A stretch of DNA of 59,393 nucleotides from contig CAKSDE010000017.1 in the NCBI GenBank assembly GCA_934444735.1, positions 1 through 59,393 of the forward strand, given 5' to 3'. The DNA comes from an uncultured Clostridia bacterium. GTDB lineage: Bacteria; Bacillota; Clostridia; UBA1381. The position numbers and the translations under genes were made by a program. Below the pieces are notes generated by a model. The model did no database searches. It was not told the DNA's origin and saw only the letters and a list, made by a program, of their open reading frames with translations. Each line of letters begins with the position of its first letter. The stretch's first letter is position 1. Below are positions 15,175-24,900 of this stretch, in pieces.

Positions 15175-16670
15175 ATCACTTATTGATGAAAAAACGTGCA
15201 TTTATGGCAATCGCAAATCAAATCAAAGGCATAAAGGCAACCAAGACGGGGACGTTCCCCGTCACTCTGCCCGGGTGCGTGGATAATGATTGCACGGTCG
15301 GGTATAAGATATACGGGAATACTGTGACGGGTAAGAATGTGTTTGATATTACAAAATGTACCGATTACAAATCGGAGCATGGCGGTATGTACTTTTCTGC
15401 CTCCCGACCGCGCGGAGGACATTATCAAGGTAAGGTTTCCGCCGTCACAAACATGGAGGCAGGTAAAACATATGTAATAACCGCCGACACCACATCGTCA
15501 AGCGGTAATTTCGTCTACTTGAACGGTTCTGCAAAAGTGTGGCGCTGGGGGCAGGCATATACGCCTACCGAAAAGGATATTGCCGGCAACATATATTTTT
15601 ACAAGGCTACGAATGACACCGATCCCGATGTATCTCAGGAGGTCACGATAAGCAATGTCCAAATTGAAGAAGCTGCCGCGGCTACCGAATATGAGCCGTA
15701 TCACGAGAGCTATGTCGGTGATAGGACAAAGAATTTGATAGATTTTCCTGAAGAATGTACTTTTACGAGATTTATTAAAAAGGAAGTTAATATTCCTGCT
15801 GGAAAATATATTGTATCTTGGGAGTCAAGCATATTGGGGGGTACTAACCCTCCTACTCTTCGATTGAGTGATAATGCAAAATCTTTGCCGCTCGCCGCAA
15901 ATGGCGGAAGTTGGACGGTAACTCTTACAAAACCCGAAACAACTGTATACCTTTATTCTAACGGCTACAGCGTAAACGATTCTGCTGGAGTAACTTCAAC
16001 GGTAAATCAATTAATGGTCGAACAAGGAGAAACCGCAACAGCGTACGAACCATATGGATATAAGATCCCGATTGTAACGCGCGGTAAGAATGTGTTTGAT
16101 ATTACAAAATGTATCAGTTACCGAAGCAGTGACAACAGTATTTGGATCTCCCCCAATGCACAGCGAGCCGTAATGCAGGGAAATGTAAAAGACATAACAA
16201 AAATGCAGGCAGGGAAAACATATATCATCACTGCAAACAGCACAAGCAGTACCGGGCACTTTGTTTATCTGAACGGTTCAAAAAAAGTATGGTGGTGGGG
16301 GCAAAAATATACACCTACACAAGCCGATATTGATGGCTGGATTGCATTTTATAAAGCAACAAACGATAGCGAGGAGGGTGTAACCACCGGCGCGGCTATA
16401 ACCAATGTCCAAATTGAAGAGGCTGCCGCAGCTACCGAATATGAGCCGTATCATGCACCTGTCACAACGACAATCAGCCTGCCCGCACCATTATCAGCGG
16501 GAGAATACATATCCTACACCGCCCAGGCAATCATACACGCAGACGATACCAAAACGAGCGTCAGCCTGCCGAAGATACCGACATGCAAAGGTACAACCAT
16601 ATTGGAATGTAACACCGAAAACGCGCCTTCAAGCGCAGAAATCACGTATTATACGAATGAGGAGGAATAG
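15171..16670 (+). CDS. Tail fibre/adhesin with duplicated jelly-roll-like modules
   Basis: The 499-residue product contains an internal duplication. The module beginning GKNVFDITKC and ending NVQIEEAAAATEYEPYH is present at about residues 53-177 and again at about 304-428. A divergent related module lies between them (RTKNLIDFPEE to QLMVEQGETATAYEPY). The segments with YLNGS, Trp clusters and VQIE endings resemble carbohydrate-binding jelly-roll domains of phage fibres. It probably contacts the host cell surface. It overlaps the upstream fibre gene. Confidence 0.75.
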   Translation: MNHLLMKKRAFMAIANQIKGIKATKTGTFPVTLPGCVDNDCTVGYKIYGNTVTGKNVFDITKCTDYKSEHGGMYFSASRPRGGHYQGKVSAVTNMEAGKTYVITADTTSSSGNFVYLNGSAKVWRWGQAYTPTEKDIAGNIYFYKATNDTDPDVSQEVTISNVQIEEAAAATEYEPYHESYVGDRTKNLIDFPEECTFTRFIKKEVNIPAGKYIVSWESSILGGTNPPTLRLSDNAKSLPLAANGGSWTVTLTKPETTVYLYSNGYSVNDSAGVTSTVNQLMVEQGETATAYEPYGYKIPIVTRGKNVFDITKCISYRSSDNSIWISPNAQRAVMQGNVKDITKMQAGKTYIITANSTSSTGHFVYLNGSKKVWWWGQKYTPTQADIDGWIAFYKATNDSEEGVTTGAAITNVQIEEAAAATEYEPYHAPVTTTISLPAPLSAGEYISYTAQAIIHADDTKTSVSLPKIPTCKGTTILECNTENAPSSAEITYYTNEEE

Positions 16671-16673
16671 ACA

Positions 16674-16937
16674 ATGGAATTTTACAAATTTATCGATGAG
16701 AACACAATCAAAAAATACAAAAACGGGTTTATTATCTACGATAACATGATACACGCAAACCCCGACGAGGCAACACTCAGACTGGCAGGATATAAGCCGC
16801 TCTCGGACAATCCGCCCGAGGTGGGCGAAAATCAGTATCTGACCCGCACATACGCAGACGGTGAGGACTGTATAACGGCAGTGTATACCGTGCATGAGTA
16901 TGAAGATGTTGACCCGGGTGTACAGGAGGAAGAATAA
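16674..16937 (+). CDS. Small tail-region protein, possible fibre accessory
   Basis: The 87-residue acidic product starts MEFYKFIDENTIKKYKNGF and has a central LRLAGYKPL segment, which resembles short proteins encoded after clostridial fibre genes. It follows the adhesin gene by three bases and overlaps the start of the next gene. A role as fibre chaperone or tip protein is inferred from place only. Confidence 0.6.
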   Translation: MEFYKFIDENTIKKYKNGFIIYDNMIHANPDEATLRLAGYKPLSDNPPEVGENQYLTRTYADGEDCITAVYTVHEYEDVDPGVQEEE

Positions 16938-17281
16938 TGTTCCAACAAGTTTTAACACATATCACCGAGCATTGGGTAGAGTGGTTTTTTATGGCTATAG
17001 CCGCCTTTTGCGGCTGGGGGTATAAAATACTCGCCAAAAGACAAAAAGAGCAGGAAACGAAGAATGACGCTCTTTGCGAGGGTGTACAAGCCTTATTGAG
17101 AAACAGCATTGTAAATACATATAACCGCTCCCTTGACCGCGGATATTGCCCGATATATGAAAAGGAAAATATAGAGCGTGTATATTCCGCGTATCATCTT
17201 TTGCACGGGAATGATATTGCGACAGGGTTATACAACAAGGTATTGGCTATGCCGACAGAGAAGGTGACTGACGATGCCTAA
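16937..17281 (+). CDS. Phage membrane protein of the lysis region
   Basis: The 114-residue product has one N-terminal transmembrane helix (WFFMAIAAFCGWGYKIL, about residues 15-32), a coiled segment with EQETKNDALCEGVQALLR, and a soluble end with CPIYEKENIERVYSAYH. This layout is widespread in clostridial prophages just before the holin. The function is not established. A spanin-like or holin-regulating role is possible. It overlaps both neighbours. Confidence 0.7.
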   Translation: MFQQVLTHITEHWVEWFFMAIAAFCGWGYKILAKRQKEQETKNDALCEGVQALLRNSIVNTYNRSLDRGYCPIYEKENIERVYSAYHLLHGNDIATGLYNKVLAMPTEKVTDDA

Positions 17282-17543
17282 AAAGAAGAAAAAGAAACGG
17301 AAAAATAAAGGCTTGTTCAGCAAGGTTATTGTCTGCATTTGTCTGACAGAGGTAATACTCATGCAGATTTGGGGAATGTGCATTGCTGATAAGGATAAAT
17401 ACGACACACAAGGTCTGATTGCCGCCAATCATGCGGTGTTCGGCGGTGAACTGTTATTTTTATGTTTAAAACGTATATTTGCGAAAGGAGATAGCACAAA
17501 TGGAAATTGTAAAAAAGATATTGAGGAAATTGTCGAGCCGTAA
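17274..17543 (+). CDS. Small phage membrane protein near the holin
   Basis: The 89-residue protein begins with a very basic stretch (KKKKKKRKNK) and has two hydrophobic helices (about residues 18-36 and 50-68) and a polar tail. Similar two-helix proteins stand next to holins in clostridial phages. It may be a second holin or an antiholin. It overlaps the genes on both sides. Confidence 0.65.
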   Translation: MPKKKKKKRKNKGLFSKVIVCICLTEVILMQIWGMCIADKDKYDTQGLIAANHAVFGGELLFLCLKRIFAKGDSTNGNCKKDIEEIVEP

Positions 17544-17739
17544 ATTCATGGTATCGGTTGCGGGTATCGCAGGTGGAATACTTCTGATACTGAACAATCA
17601 GACAACCGAGGGCGCAACGGCAATATGTACATCTGTCGTGGCTTACCTTGCGGCAGAGGGATTGATTGACTGGAAAGCCATAGGCAAAAAGGAGGGATCA
17701 GACAATGACGGCACAGGAAAAGAGAAATCAGCTGGTTAA
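17500..17739 (+). CDS. Holin
   Basis: The 79-residue protein has a basic N-terminus (KKILRKLSSRKF), two short hydrophobic segments (about residues 17-33 and 38-56) separated by a polar turn, and a charged C-terminus. This is the usual build of small phage holins. It would make the membrane lesion that lets the endolysin reach the wall. ATG 17500 follows AAGGAG (17485-17490). Its end overlaps the endolysin start, forming a lysis cassette. Confidence 0.8.
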   Translation: MEIVKKILRKLSSRKFMVSVAGIAGGILLILNNQTTEGATAICTSVVAYLAAEGLIDWKAIGKKEGSDNDGTGKEKSAG

Positions 17740-18532
17740 TTCGGCACTCACCAGAAAGCAGAAAAATCAATATTCACAGGACGTAAACAAGCGCACATTG
17801 ATCGAAAAAGGTTATGGTGACTGCTCCGGTACAACATGGTATTGGTACAAGAAATTATTTAATATGAATATCGGCACAAACACCGAGGCACAGATAAATT
17901 CCAAGCTCGGTAAGCGTGTAGCCCTCACAATCACAAACGGCATACCCGATGAATCCAAAATGCGAAAAGGCGATTTGATGTATTTCAGAGGTACGAATAA
18001 CGCACGTACCGAAGGTGTCGGTCATGTGGAAATGTATATCGGAAACGGTCAATGCTTCGGACATGGCTCGGGTATCGGCGGTACCGTCAAAAATATGCGT
18101 GATTACTGCCGCATGAGATATAATCAGAAAAGCACCGCAAAGCTAAAAAACAAAGGCTTGATATGCGTAATACGCTTTATCCCCGATGATGTCCGTGAGG
18201 AAACGCCAAAGGACCTGACAACGGTTAATGATATTGTATGGGAGCTTGAATACCGCGGGATCCTCACCAACAAGCCGCTATGGCTTAAAAAACTGGACGA
18301 GGACGAAAATGCATATTACCTTGCCAAAGGGTGTGTAAATTACATAAGGCATATGGGCAAAATCCCAAAAAGAACCGCGCCTGAGCTTGAAAGTATAAAC
18401 GATATTGTGTGGGAACTGGAACACAGAGGGATCCTCACGCAAAAGGATTATTGGCTGCAAAAACTCAAAAACGACACCAACAGCTACTGGCTGGCGAGAA
18501 AGTGCTGCGATTATATCAGACGGGCGGAATAA
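17705..18532 (+). CDS. Endolysin: NlpC/P60-like peptidase with two wall-binding repeats
   Basis: The 275-residue enzyme has an N-terminal cysteine peptidase domain (residues 1-160) with Cys40 in GDCSGT, His107 in VGHVEMYIG and His120 in FGHGSG as the likely catalytic triad. It would cut peptidoglycan stem peptides. Residues 168-275 hold two copies of a module of about 50 residues (NDIVWELEYRGILT and NDIVWELEHRGILT), a cell-wall-binding repeat seen in clostridial lysins. There is no signal peptide, so release depends on the holin encoded just upstream and overlapping it. Confidence 0.9.
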   Translation: MTAQEKRNQLVNSALTRKQKNQYSQDVNKRTLIEKGYGDCSGTTWYWYKKLFNMNIGTNTEAQINSKLGKRVALTITNGIPDESKMRKGDLMYFRGTNNARTEGVGHVEMYIGNGQCFGHGSGIGGTVKNMRDYCRMRYNQKSTAKLKNKGLICVIRFIPDDVREETPKDLTTVNDIVWELEYRGILTNKPLWLKKLDEDENAYYLAKGCVNYIRHMGKIPKRTAPELESINDIVWELEHRGILTQKDYWLQKLKNDTNSYWLARKCCDYIRRAE

Positions 18533-18557
18533 GTAAAAAGGAAAGGAATGGGATTGA

Positions 18558-19898
18558 ATGAACGAAAGAAGAAACCAATTGTTGAACCAATATGAGAGTT
18601 TGGTGGGTTCACAAAATTCGGAAAATTCAAGAGTAGCAGAGCTGCAAGACAGAACAAATACAATTTTTGGGCTAAACAGTATCAGTAATCCCGTAGACGG
18701 ATATAGAGACAAACTCGGTAAAATTGGAGTAGAGTCGTCCTTGGCAAAAAATATCATAAATAATGTTTTAAATGTTTCAAACGGAGCATCAAAGGTACAG
18801 GCTTCAAGACCGTATCGATATAAGAAGTATATAAAAGGCGATTCCAATGGAAGTTATGCAGATTCTGTATCTGATTCATCTTTTAATGCAAATGCTGATG
18901 CGGATAATCTTGCAGGTTTAGATGTTGCAACGGAATTACCGAAACTGAGCGCAAGTCAAATCGGGAAAATTATTGATACGCATTTTTCAAACAGTAAGGT
19001 TATTTCTTCAAAAGACGCGCAGGGAATCTATGACGCACAGCAAAAAACGGGAATGTCTGCACTGGCAATTCTCGGGATCGGTGCGTTGGAAAGCGGCTGG
19101 GGGACTTCGGGTATTGCAAACAGGACCAATAATATTTGGGGGTATGGTGCAACGAATAAGAACCCCTCCCAAAATGCGCATAAATATTCACAGATGTCGG
19201 AGGGTGCTTCACAATTTGCAAATGAATATATGAATACATATTACAATAAATACGGTGCAAAGTCCATATATTCGGCAGGAACGGGCAACAACCCCGGAAA
19301 GAAAGGCTATGCCTATAATGATGACGGCACAATAAATTCATCTTGGGCAACAAATATCGGAAGCATTATGAAAAAATTATACAATACTGCAAAGAGTGTA
19401 TCTGCAACAAACGGTTCAGGTAATGCCGCACAATCACAAGGAAGTTCAGATTCCTCTTTGGCCGGAAAGAGAATAGCAAATACCGCCACATATAACAACA
19501 GTGCCGCAAAGGGACAGTGCGTATGGTATGTGCGCGGCAGGGCTTCGGAAAAACTCGGGAAAACCGTAGGCGCTTTAGGAAATGCGAATCAGATGTGGTA
19601 TAACGCAAAAGACAGCGCAAAGCTTTCGGCGACAAAGGACAATATAAAGCCTAATACTATAGTTTCTTACTCAAAAGGAGTAACGAGCGCAGGTCAAAAG
19701 TACGGTCACGTAATATTTATAGAAGATGTTGTCGGTGATACCGTATATTATACCGAGGGCGGCAGCAGTTACTATAAAAATGGCACTGACGGTGTGGTAA
19801 AAACCGCAACAAAAGAGGGTATCTTAAACGGTGTAAATACTTCCGGCGGAAGAATGGGTAGCGGAATTATAGGACTTATAGACCTATCGAAATACTAA
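18558..19898 (+). CDS. Virion-associated lysin: glucosaminidase plus CHAP domain
   Basis: The 446-residue protein combines two wall-degrading domains. Residues about 135-275 form an endo-beta-N-acetylglucosaminidase domain with catalytic Glu178 in GALESGWG and the NIWGYGA motif. Residues about 312-440 form a CHAP amidase/endopeptidase with Cys321 in GQCVWY and His384 in YGHVIFIE. The N-terminal 110 residues are helical and disordered. Its place after the lysis cassette and before the internal virion protein suggests a tail-tip or ejected lysin that opens the wall at infection, distinct from the endolysin. Confidence 0.85.
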   Translation: MNERRNQLLNQYESLVGSQNSENSRVAELQDRTNTIFGLNSISNPVDGYRDKLGKIGVESSLAKNIINNVLNVSNGASKVQASRPYRYKKYIKGDSNGSYADSVSDSSFNANADADNLAGLDVATELPKLSASQIGKIIDTHFSNSKVISSKDAQGIYDAQQKTGMSALAILGIGALESGWGTSGIANRTNNIWGYGATNKNPSQNAHKYSQMSEGASQFANEYMNTYYNKYGAKSIYSAGTGNNPGKKGYAYNDDGTINSSWATNIGSIMKKLYNTAKSVSATNGSGNAAQSQGSSDSSLAGKRIANTATYNNSAAKGQCVWYVRGRASEKLGKTVGALGNANQMWYNAKDSAKLSATKDNIKPNTIVSYSKGVTSAGQKYGHVIFIEDVVGDTVYYTEGGSSYYKNGTDGVVKTATKEGILNGVNTSGGRMGSGIIGLIDLSKY

Positions 19899-19915
19899 AA
19901 AGGAGATGTGAAAAT

Positions 19916-21922
19916 ATGGAATACAATCCCAAACATGACATAGATTCGATTACATATTTAAAAAAACAATGGGACGATGCGGACAAAGCGGGCGAAACGG
20001 AAAAAAAGAAAAAAATTGCCCAGAGCGGAAGAATATATTACGAACGTTTGAGAGGAAACGGCTATAACACGGTTGCAAATAATCTCTCTCAAAGGGGCTT
20101 TGAAGATGCGATAAAATATGCAAAAGATTACTATACCAAAACAGGAAGAAGTCAGTTTCGCGATTACATGTATAATAAGGGTAAAGAGTACGGTATGAAT
20201 CAGGCAGATATTGATAAGCTTATAGGCTGGGACGATACAACCGGAGAGGTGCGTTTTGGCGGGAAAAATATCGGCAAGCCTGATGGGATAGCGGATAACC
20301 GCTCATATTTTAAAACAGATTATATGGATAATGTATGGAATGACTATGTTAAAAATAATAATATAACTCATACCGATGAACAGCTTGCGGCAATGAACTC
20401 GGAGAGTGTGAAAGATAAATATGATAAGCTTTTTAATACAACTCTTGATGATAGAGAGTATTTAAAAGATACGAATGATAAATATTTGGATTTTGCGTAT
20501 AATTACAATCCGTATGAAGGTGGGGTAGGAAAAACTGCCAAGAAATACTTTGATTATATGGGTGATGAAGCATCGAGGAATGCGATTGCCGACGGTGCTG
20601 CCGCAAATGGCGGAAATATTGACAGTTTTGCTGCCGCAAATGCTGCAAGGCAGCAATTGGCATTTGATACTGCGGCATTTAATGCCGTGCAACAGGATTT
20701 TGCAACAAGGCTTTCGGCGGCAAAAGATAAATTGCAGAATATGGGTGTTCAATTTCAGGGAATACGTCAAGATGCTTTGGCTCAAATTGAATCACAGGGA
20801 AATGAAGCTCAAAGACGTTCCAATAATGCGGAAACCAAGAAACTTAATAATCAGACAATTGAAAACGACAAAGTAGATAATTTGGCGACTGAGGCAAGCG
20901 TTACAGGATATATTCCTACAGAATGGCAGAATAAGCACAATCCGTATTTAGATGCGGACGGTAATGTGAAGAACTTAAATATTGATTATAATGCAAGGAT
21001 AACGGCACTTGAAAAAGAGTTTGCCAATACAACCGATGAAAAAACAAAGGCTGATATAAAACAGGAAATTTCTTGGCTTAATACGGCACGTGCTATAAAA
21101 GCGGAGCTTCCCCAATATGCAAAGTGGGCAAATGACAGACCTATCATACATGGCGCAAAAGAGAGAACATCGGCATTTTATTTGGATGATAAAAATCTTA
21201 ATAATGATTTGCGGAAAAATGAAAATGATAATACTACAGATAGGTATATATCGGATAATAATCTCTCAGGGACAAAATACACAGCCGACAAAAACCTTGA
21301 GGGTATTAAGGATACAAATAAAACCACTGTTACAACAACCGGTATGAATAACGCGAGTGCAGAGAGGATAACTAATGCAAATAACGCTGCTCAAATGGCG
21401 ATAAATGCCGCTAATAACCAAGCGGAGCTTGCATTGGCAAATGCAAATAACACAAGCGCGGAAACGATAGCGGGAATGACGGTTTCTAATTCAAAACCAC
21501 AGCTTAGTTTGGCACAGACAAAAGATGCATTGGAAATGGGAGAAGTTAATCAGCGTACAATTGATGCGTATAATTATTATATGGGAACTTCGTATACAGT
21601 AGATAATCCACCGCCAATTGCTGATACAAGCGTGAAAGGTTCAGGAGGAGCGGTTTCAAAAAAAAAATCTACAGTGACTGATACGACAGCTAAGAATGTT
21701 GCCAAAATGCTTAATGATGAATATCAAGAAAAATATGGCGTGAATGCGGTGAAAACCAAAGGGTACGGTACGTATCAATTAGATAATGCCGAATCGTCAT
21801 ATGTCATAAACCGTATAGCAAATTCGGCATTTACAGATGATGAAAAAGCGGAGCTTTTTAACAGGTTTAATATAACACAGGATCAGCTTTATGATTTTTC
21901 AAAAGATAAACACTATAAATAA
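19916..21922 (+). CDS. Internal/ejected virion protein, helical
   Basis: The 668-residue protein is strongly polar and helical, with Asn-, Ala- and Gln-rich stretches (residues about 240-310 and 470-530, such as NANNAAQMAINAANN) and no membrane helix. Large, Asn/Ala-rich proteins between virion lysin and polyvalent protein genes are typical of podoviral internal core or ejection proteins that form a conduit across the envelope. The family is not firmly recognised. AAGGAGATG precedes ATG 19916, and the giant gene follows after 12 bases. Confidence 0.6.
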   Translation: MEYNPKHDIDSITYLKKQWDDADKAGETEKKKKIAQSGRIYYERLRGNGYNTVANNLSQRGFEDAIKYAKDYYTKTGRSQFRDYMYNKGKEYGMNQADIDKLIGWDDTTGEVRFGGKNIGKPDGIADNRSYFKTDYMDNVWNDYVKNNNITHTDEQLAAMNSESVKDKYDKLFNTTLDDREYLKDTNDKYLDFAYNYNPYEGGVGKTAKKYFDYMGDEASRNAIADGAAANGGNIDSFAAANAARQQLAFDTAAFNAVQQDFATRLSAAKDKLQNMGVQFQGIRQDALAQIESQGNEAQRRSNNAETKKLNNQTIENDKVDNLATEASVTGYIPTEWQNKHNPYLDADGNVKNLNIDYNARITALEKEFANTTDEKTKADIKQEISWLNTARAIKAELPQYAKWANDRPIIHGAKERTSAFYLDDKNLNNDLRKNENDNTTDRYISDNNLSGTKYTADKNLEGIKDTNKTTVTTTGMNNASAERITNANNAAQMAINAANNQAELALANANNTSAETIAGMTVSNSKPQLSLAQTKDALEMGEVNQRTIDAYNYYMGTSYTVDNPPPIADTSVKGSGGAVSKKKSTVTDTTAKNVAKMLNDEYQEKYGVNAVKTKGYGTYQLDNAESSYVINRIANSAFTDDEKAELFNRFNITQDQLYDFSKDKHYK

Positions 21923-21934
21923 GGGGGCTTTATT

Positions 21935-24900
21935 ATGGGTTCGAGAGATGTTGTTTCCAATATTTTAAAAAAATCGGGGTATGTAGCGCCGCAGTTCCGG
22001 AAATATAACGTTACTGTCGGAAAAACTACATACAAAAATATATCTTATGAGTGTAAACGGGCGGTTGATGAAAACCGCCCGGATAAATACAAACCGATAA
22101 ATGATGATGAGAGAAATCTGATTGCGGCGGTGAAGAAAAAGAACACGGCTATGAAAGAGGGTGTGCTCAGTAAAAACCTTGCATATCAGGCTGGAAAAAA
22201 GATAAAAGAGAGCCAAATGTCTATAGGGGATTTGCGCCGGAATGAAAATGAAAATAAAATTACCTCTGTCGGTCAACTGAAACAGGAGGAATATAAAAAA
22301 CATCCGCAAAATATTATAAACTCCAATAATGACATAATAAAAAATAACAATGAGCAGTTATCTATACTTGAAAAAAGAAAAAATAAGGCGCTTTCAAACA
22401 AAAATAAAAGCGAAAGCGGTAAAATTTCTCAAACCATGAATACCTTAAGACAGGAAAACCAAAAGAAGCAGGCCGAGAACAAGGCGCTTTCTATTCTTTC
22501 AAAGTATAATCTTAACAAAGATACCTTTGATATGGATAATTACATGGCGTGGGCGAAAGAGCATAATTTCCAGAGGGTTAGAAAAGGTGCAAAAGGTCAC
22601 TACAGTGAGTATGAACCCAAAAGGGCAAACGGCGGATTCGGAAAAAAATTGACAACGGCAGAGGAAGAAGAGGATAATAGAATTTTGCGCGAACTTGCCG
22701 AAAATAACCAACGCAAGAAAAACTCTAAAACCGATTTGGGAGCAGTTACCGCAGCCGGAGACAGTTTTTTGAAAGGGTTTACTTTGGGGGGTGTTCAAAG
22801 TTTTACCGATTGGGCGCAAAAGAGAGATTTTGAAAAAGCCGGATTTAACTCGGATGATTATGTGAGTTCAAAAGAGGCTACAGGATTAACAAAAGAAAAG
22901 CATAAGGCAGCAAGCCTTACCGGAGAAATGGGCGGTTCTTTGGCTTCGGTTGCACTTATAGGAAATGCGGTAGGAGCGGCAACGGGGAGCATTAAATGGG
23001 TATCATCTGCGCCAAAATGGGTGCAGAGTGCGCTTAATTCAGGTATAACATTTGCGATAACAAACGGTACTGAAAGTGCAACATCGGGAGGCGATGCAAA
23101 AGAGATTTTAAAAAGTGCCGGAAGAGGGTTAGCCGGGGGTGCTCTCGGCGGTGCGGTTTCGAGCCGTGTTGAGAGTATAGGCAACAAACTGATAAGCGAT
23201 AGTAAATTCAGAAATAAAATAATTCCCGAAATGGTTAAAAGCGGCATTGTGGGCTCATCATTTGCCGCTGGGAAAACTGCCGGGGAATATTGGCTTTATC
23301 CTGAAGACTATAAACCCACAAAAGAAGAAATCGCAAAGGATTTAGCGGTTTCGTTTGCATTTTCCGCCATATCTTCATTTACAAACTCCATGAAAGCGTC
23401 TGCCCAAAATAAAAAATATTTGGACGAGCTTTATCAGGCAATGGGCAAGAATTACGAGCAGATGACAAAAGCCAACAGCAGAATGACCGCAAACGGCATT
23501 GAGACAGATGCGGCAAAGCTTGCGGAGGAAGTAATCGGTTATTCAAATGCTATGGAAAATTTCCTGAAGGGCAAAGGGATAAAAGGCGTTGCCGGAAGTG
23601 AGGGCGCAAGATTTATCGGTCAGGATAAATATGTGAACTCAATACTGGAGGAACTAAAAACCGTAAGAAATGCAGCGGAAAATGTTATTGCAAATGCGGC
23701 AAAAACGGCTGATTCTCCTTTTGGTAGCAGCGGAAAAAGCGTGTCGGAGGTGACATCAGGCATAAAAAGTATATCTTCAAGCATTGCAGGGAATTTTGAA
23801 AAAAGTATCGGCGGAAAGGCTGATATGGATAAAATCTATTCGGAGAACATGAAGATTGCCGAAACTCCAAATGTAAAACTCGATGAAAGTTTTGTAAGAA
23901 CATATTCCGGCGTATTTTCCGACATGATAAAAAACAATAATTCTACAGCATACAAGGTGATTTCACAAAACAGCGATAATGTCGGCGATACGATAGCGGA
24001 CTATATGTTAAACGGAACACTCCCGGAAGATACAAAAGCGGCGCGGGCAGTTTCTGCCGCCGGTGAAAAGCTGGGTACAATATTAAAAGACGCAGCACAA
24101 AAGAATGTTTCGGCACATGATTCGATTTACGGTAAAAATACGGCTTTAGACGATCAGCTGCAAGAAATTCAAAAAGGCAATTTTTCTGTTATGAAAAATT
24201 CCGAAAATGTATTGCCTGAGCAATCGGAAAATGGTATAATAGAAAACAGTAATAATTATACGCAAGGAGGTATAACAAATGTCAACAATAGAAGAATTGA
24301 AACGGAAAATAGCCAACAAGGAAAAATTGACCACAGCGGAAATATACCTGAAAATGGTAACAGACTTGGCGAAACACAAGCCCAAGAGCAAACAGATGGA
24401 ATTCAGGAATCAAGAAATAAGCTTTATACTGGATCATCCGGAACAGCACAAATTGACGGAAGCAGACAAGAAGAGGCTTATGGAGGAACTGTCGAAACCA
24501 GAACTTTAGACGAGATTTATGAACAGCCCAAATTTGAAAAATTAAAATATACTGTCAGAAATGAGTTGTCAGCTAAAAAGCATAATGAATTGTATAGTAA
24601 GTACCTCGATGATGTAAGGGCTAAAGTAGGATATGATTTTGATGAAATATATACTTATGATATGCTTTCCGATCCTGAAAATGAGTTACGTTCTCTTTTT
24701 GGTGACAACATTGCTGAATATTTCAACGACAATTTATCCGCAGGACAGGATATAACAGGAAAGAACGTTCCTGAAAACATACAAATTGCCGCCAAAAACA
24801 GCGTTGTAAGGAATGAAAACGGAAACCTTATCCCTGTATACCACGGGACGGACGCAAACTATAAAACACTGAAATCGGGCGATATAGGAATACATTTCGG

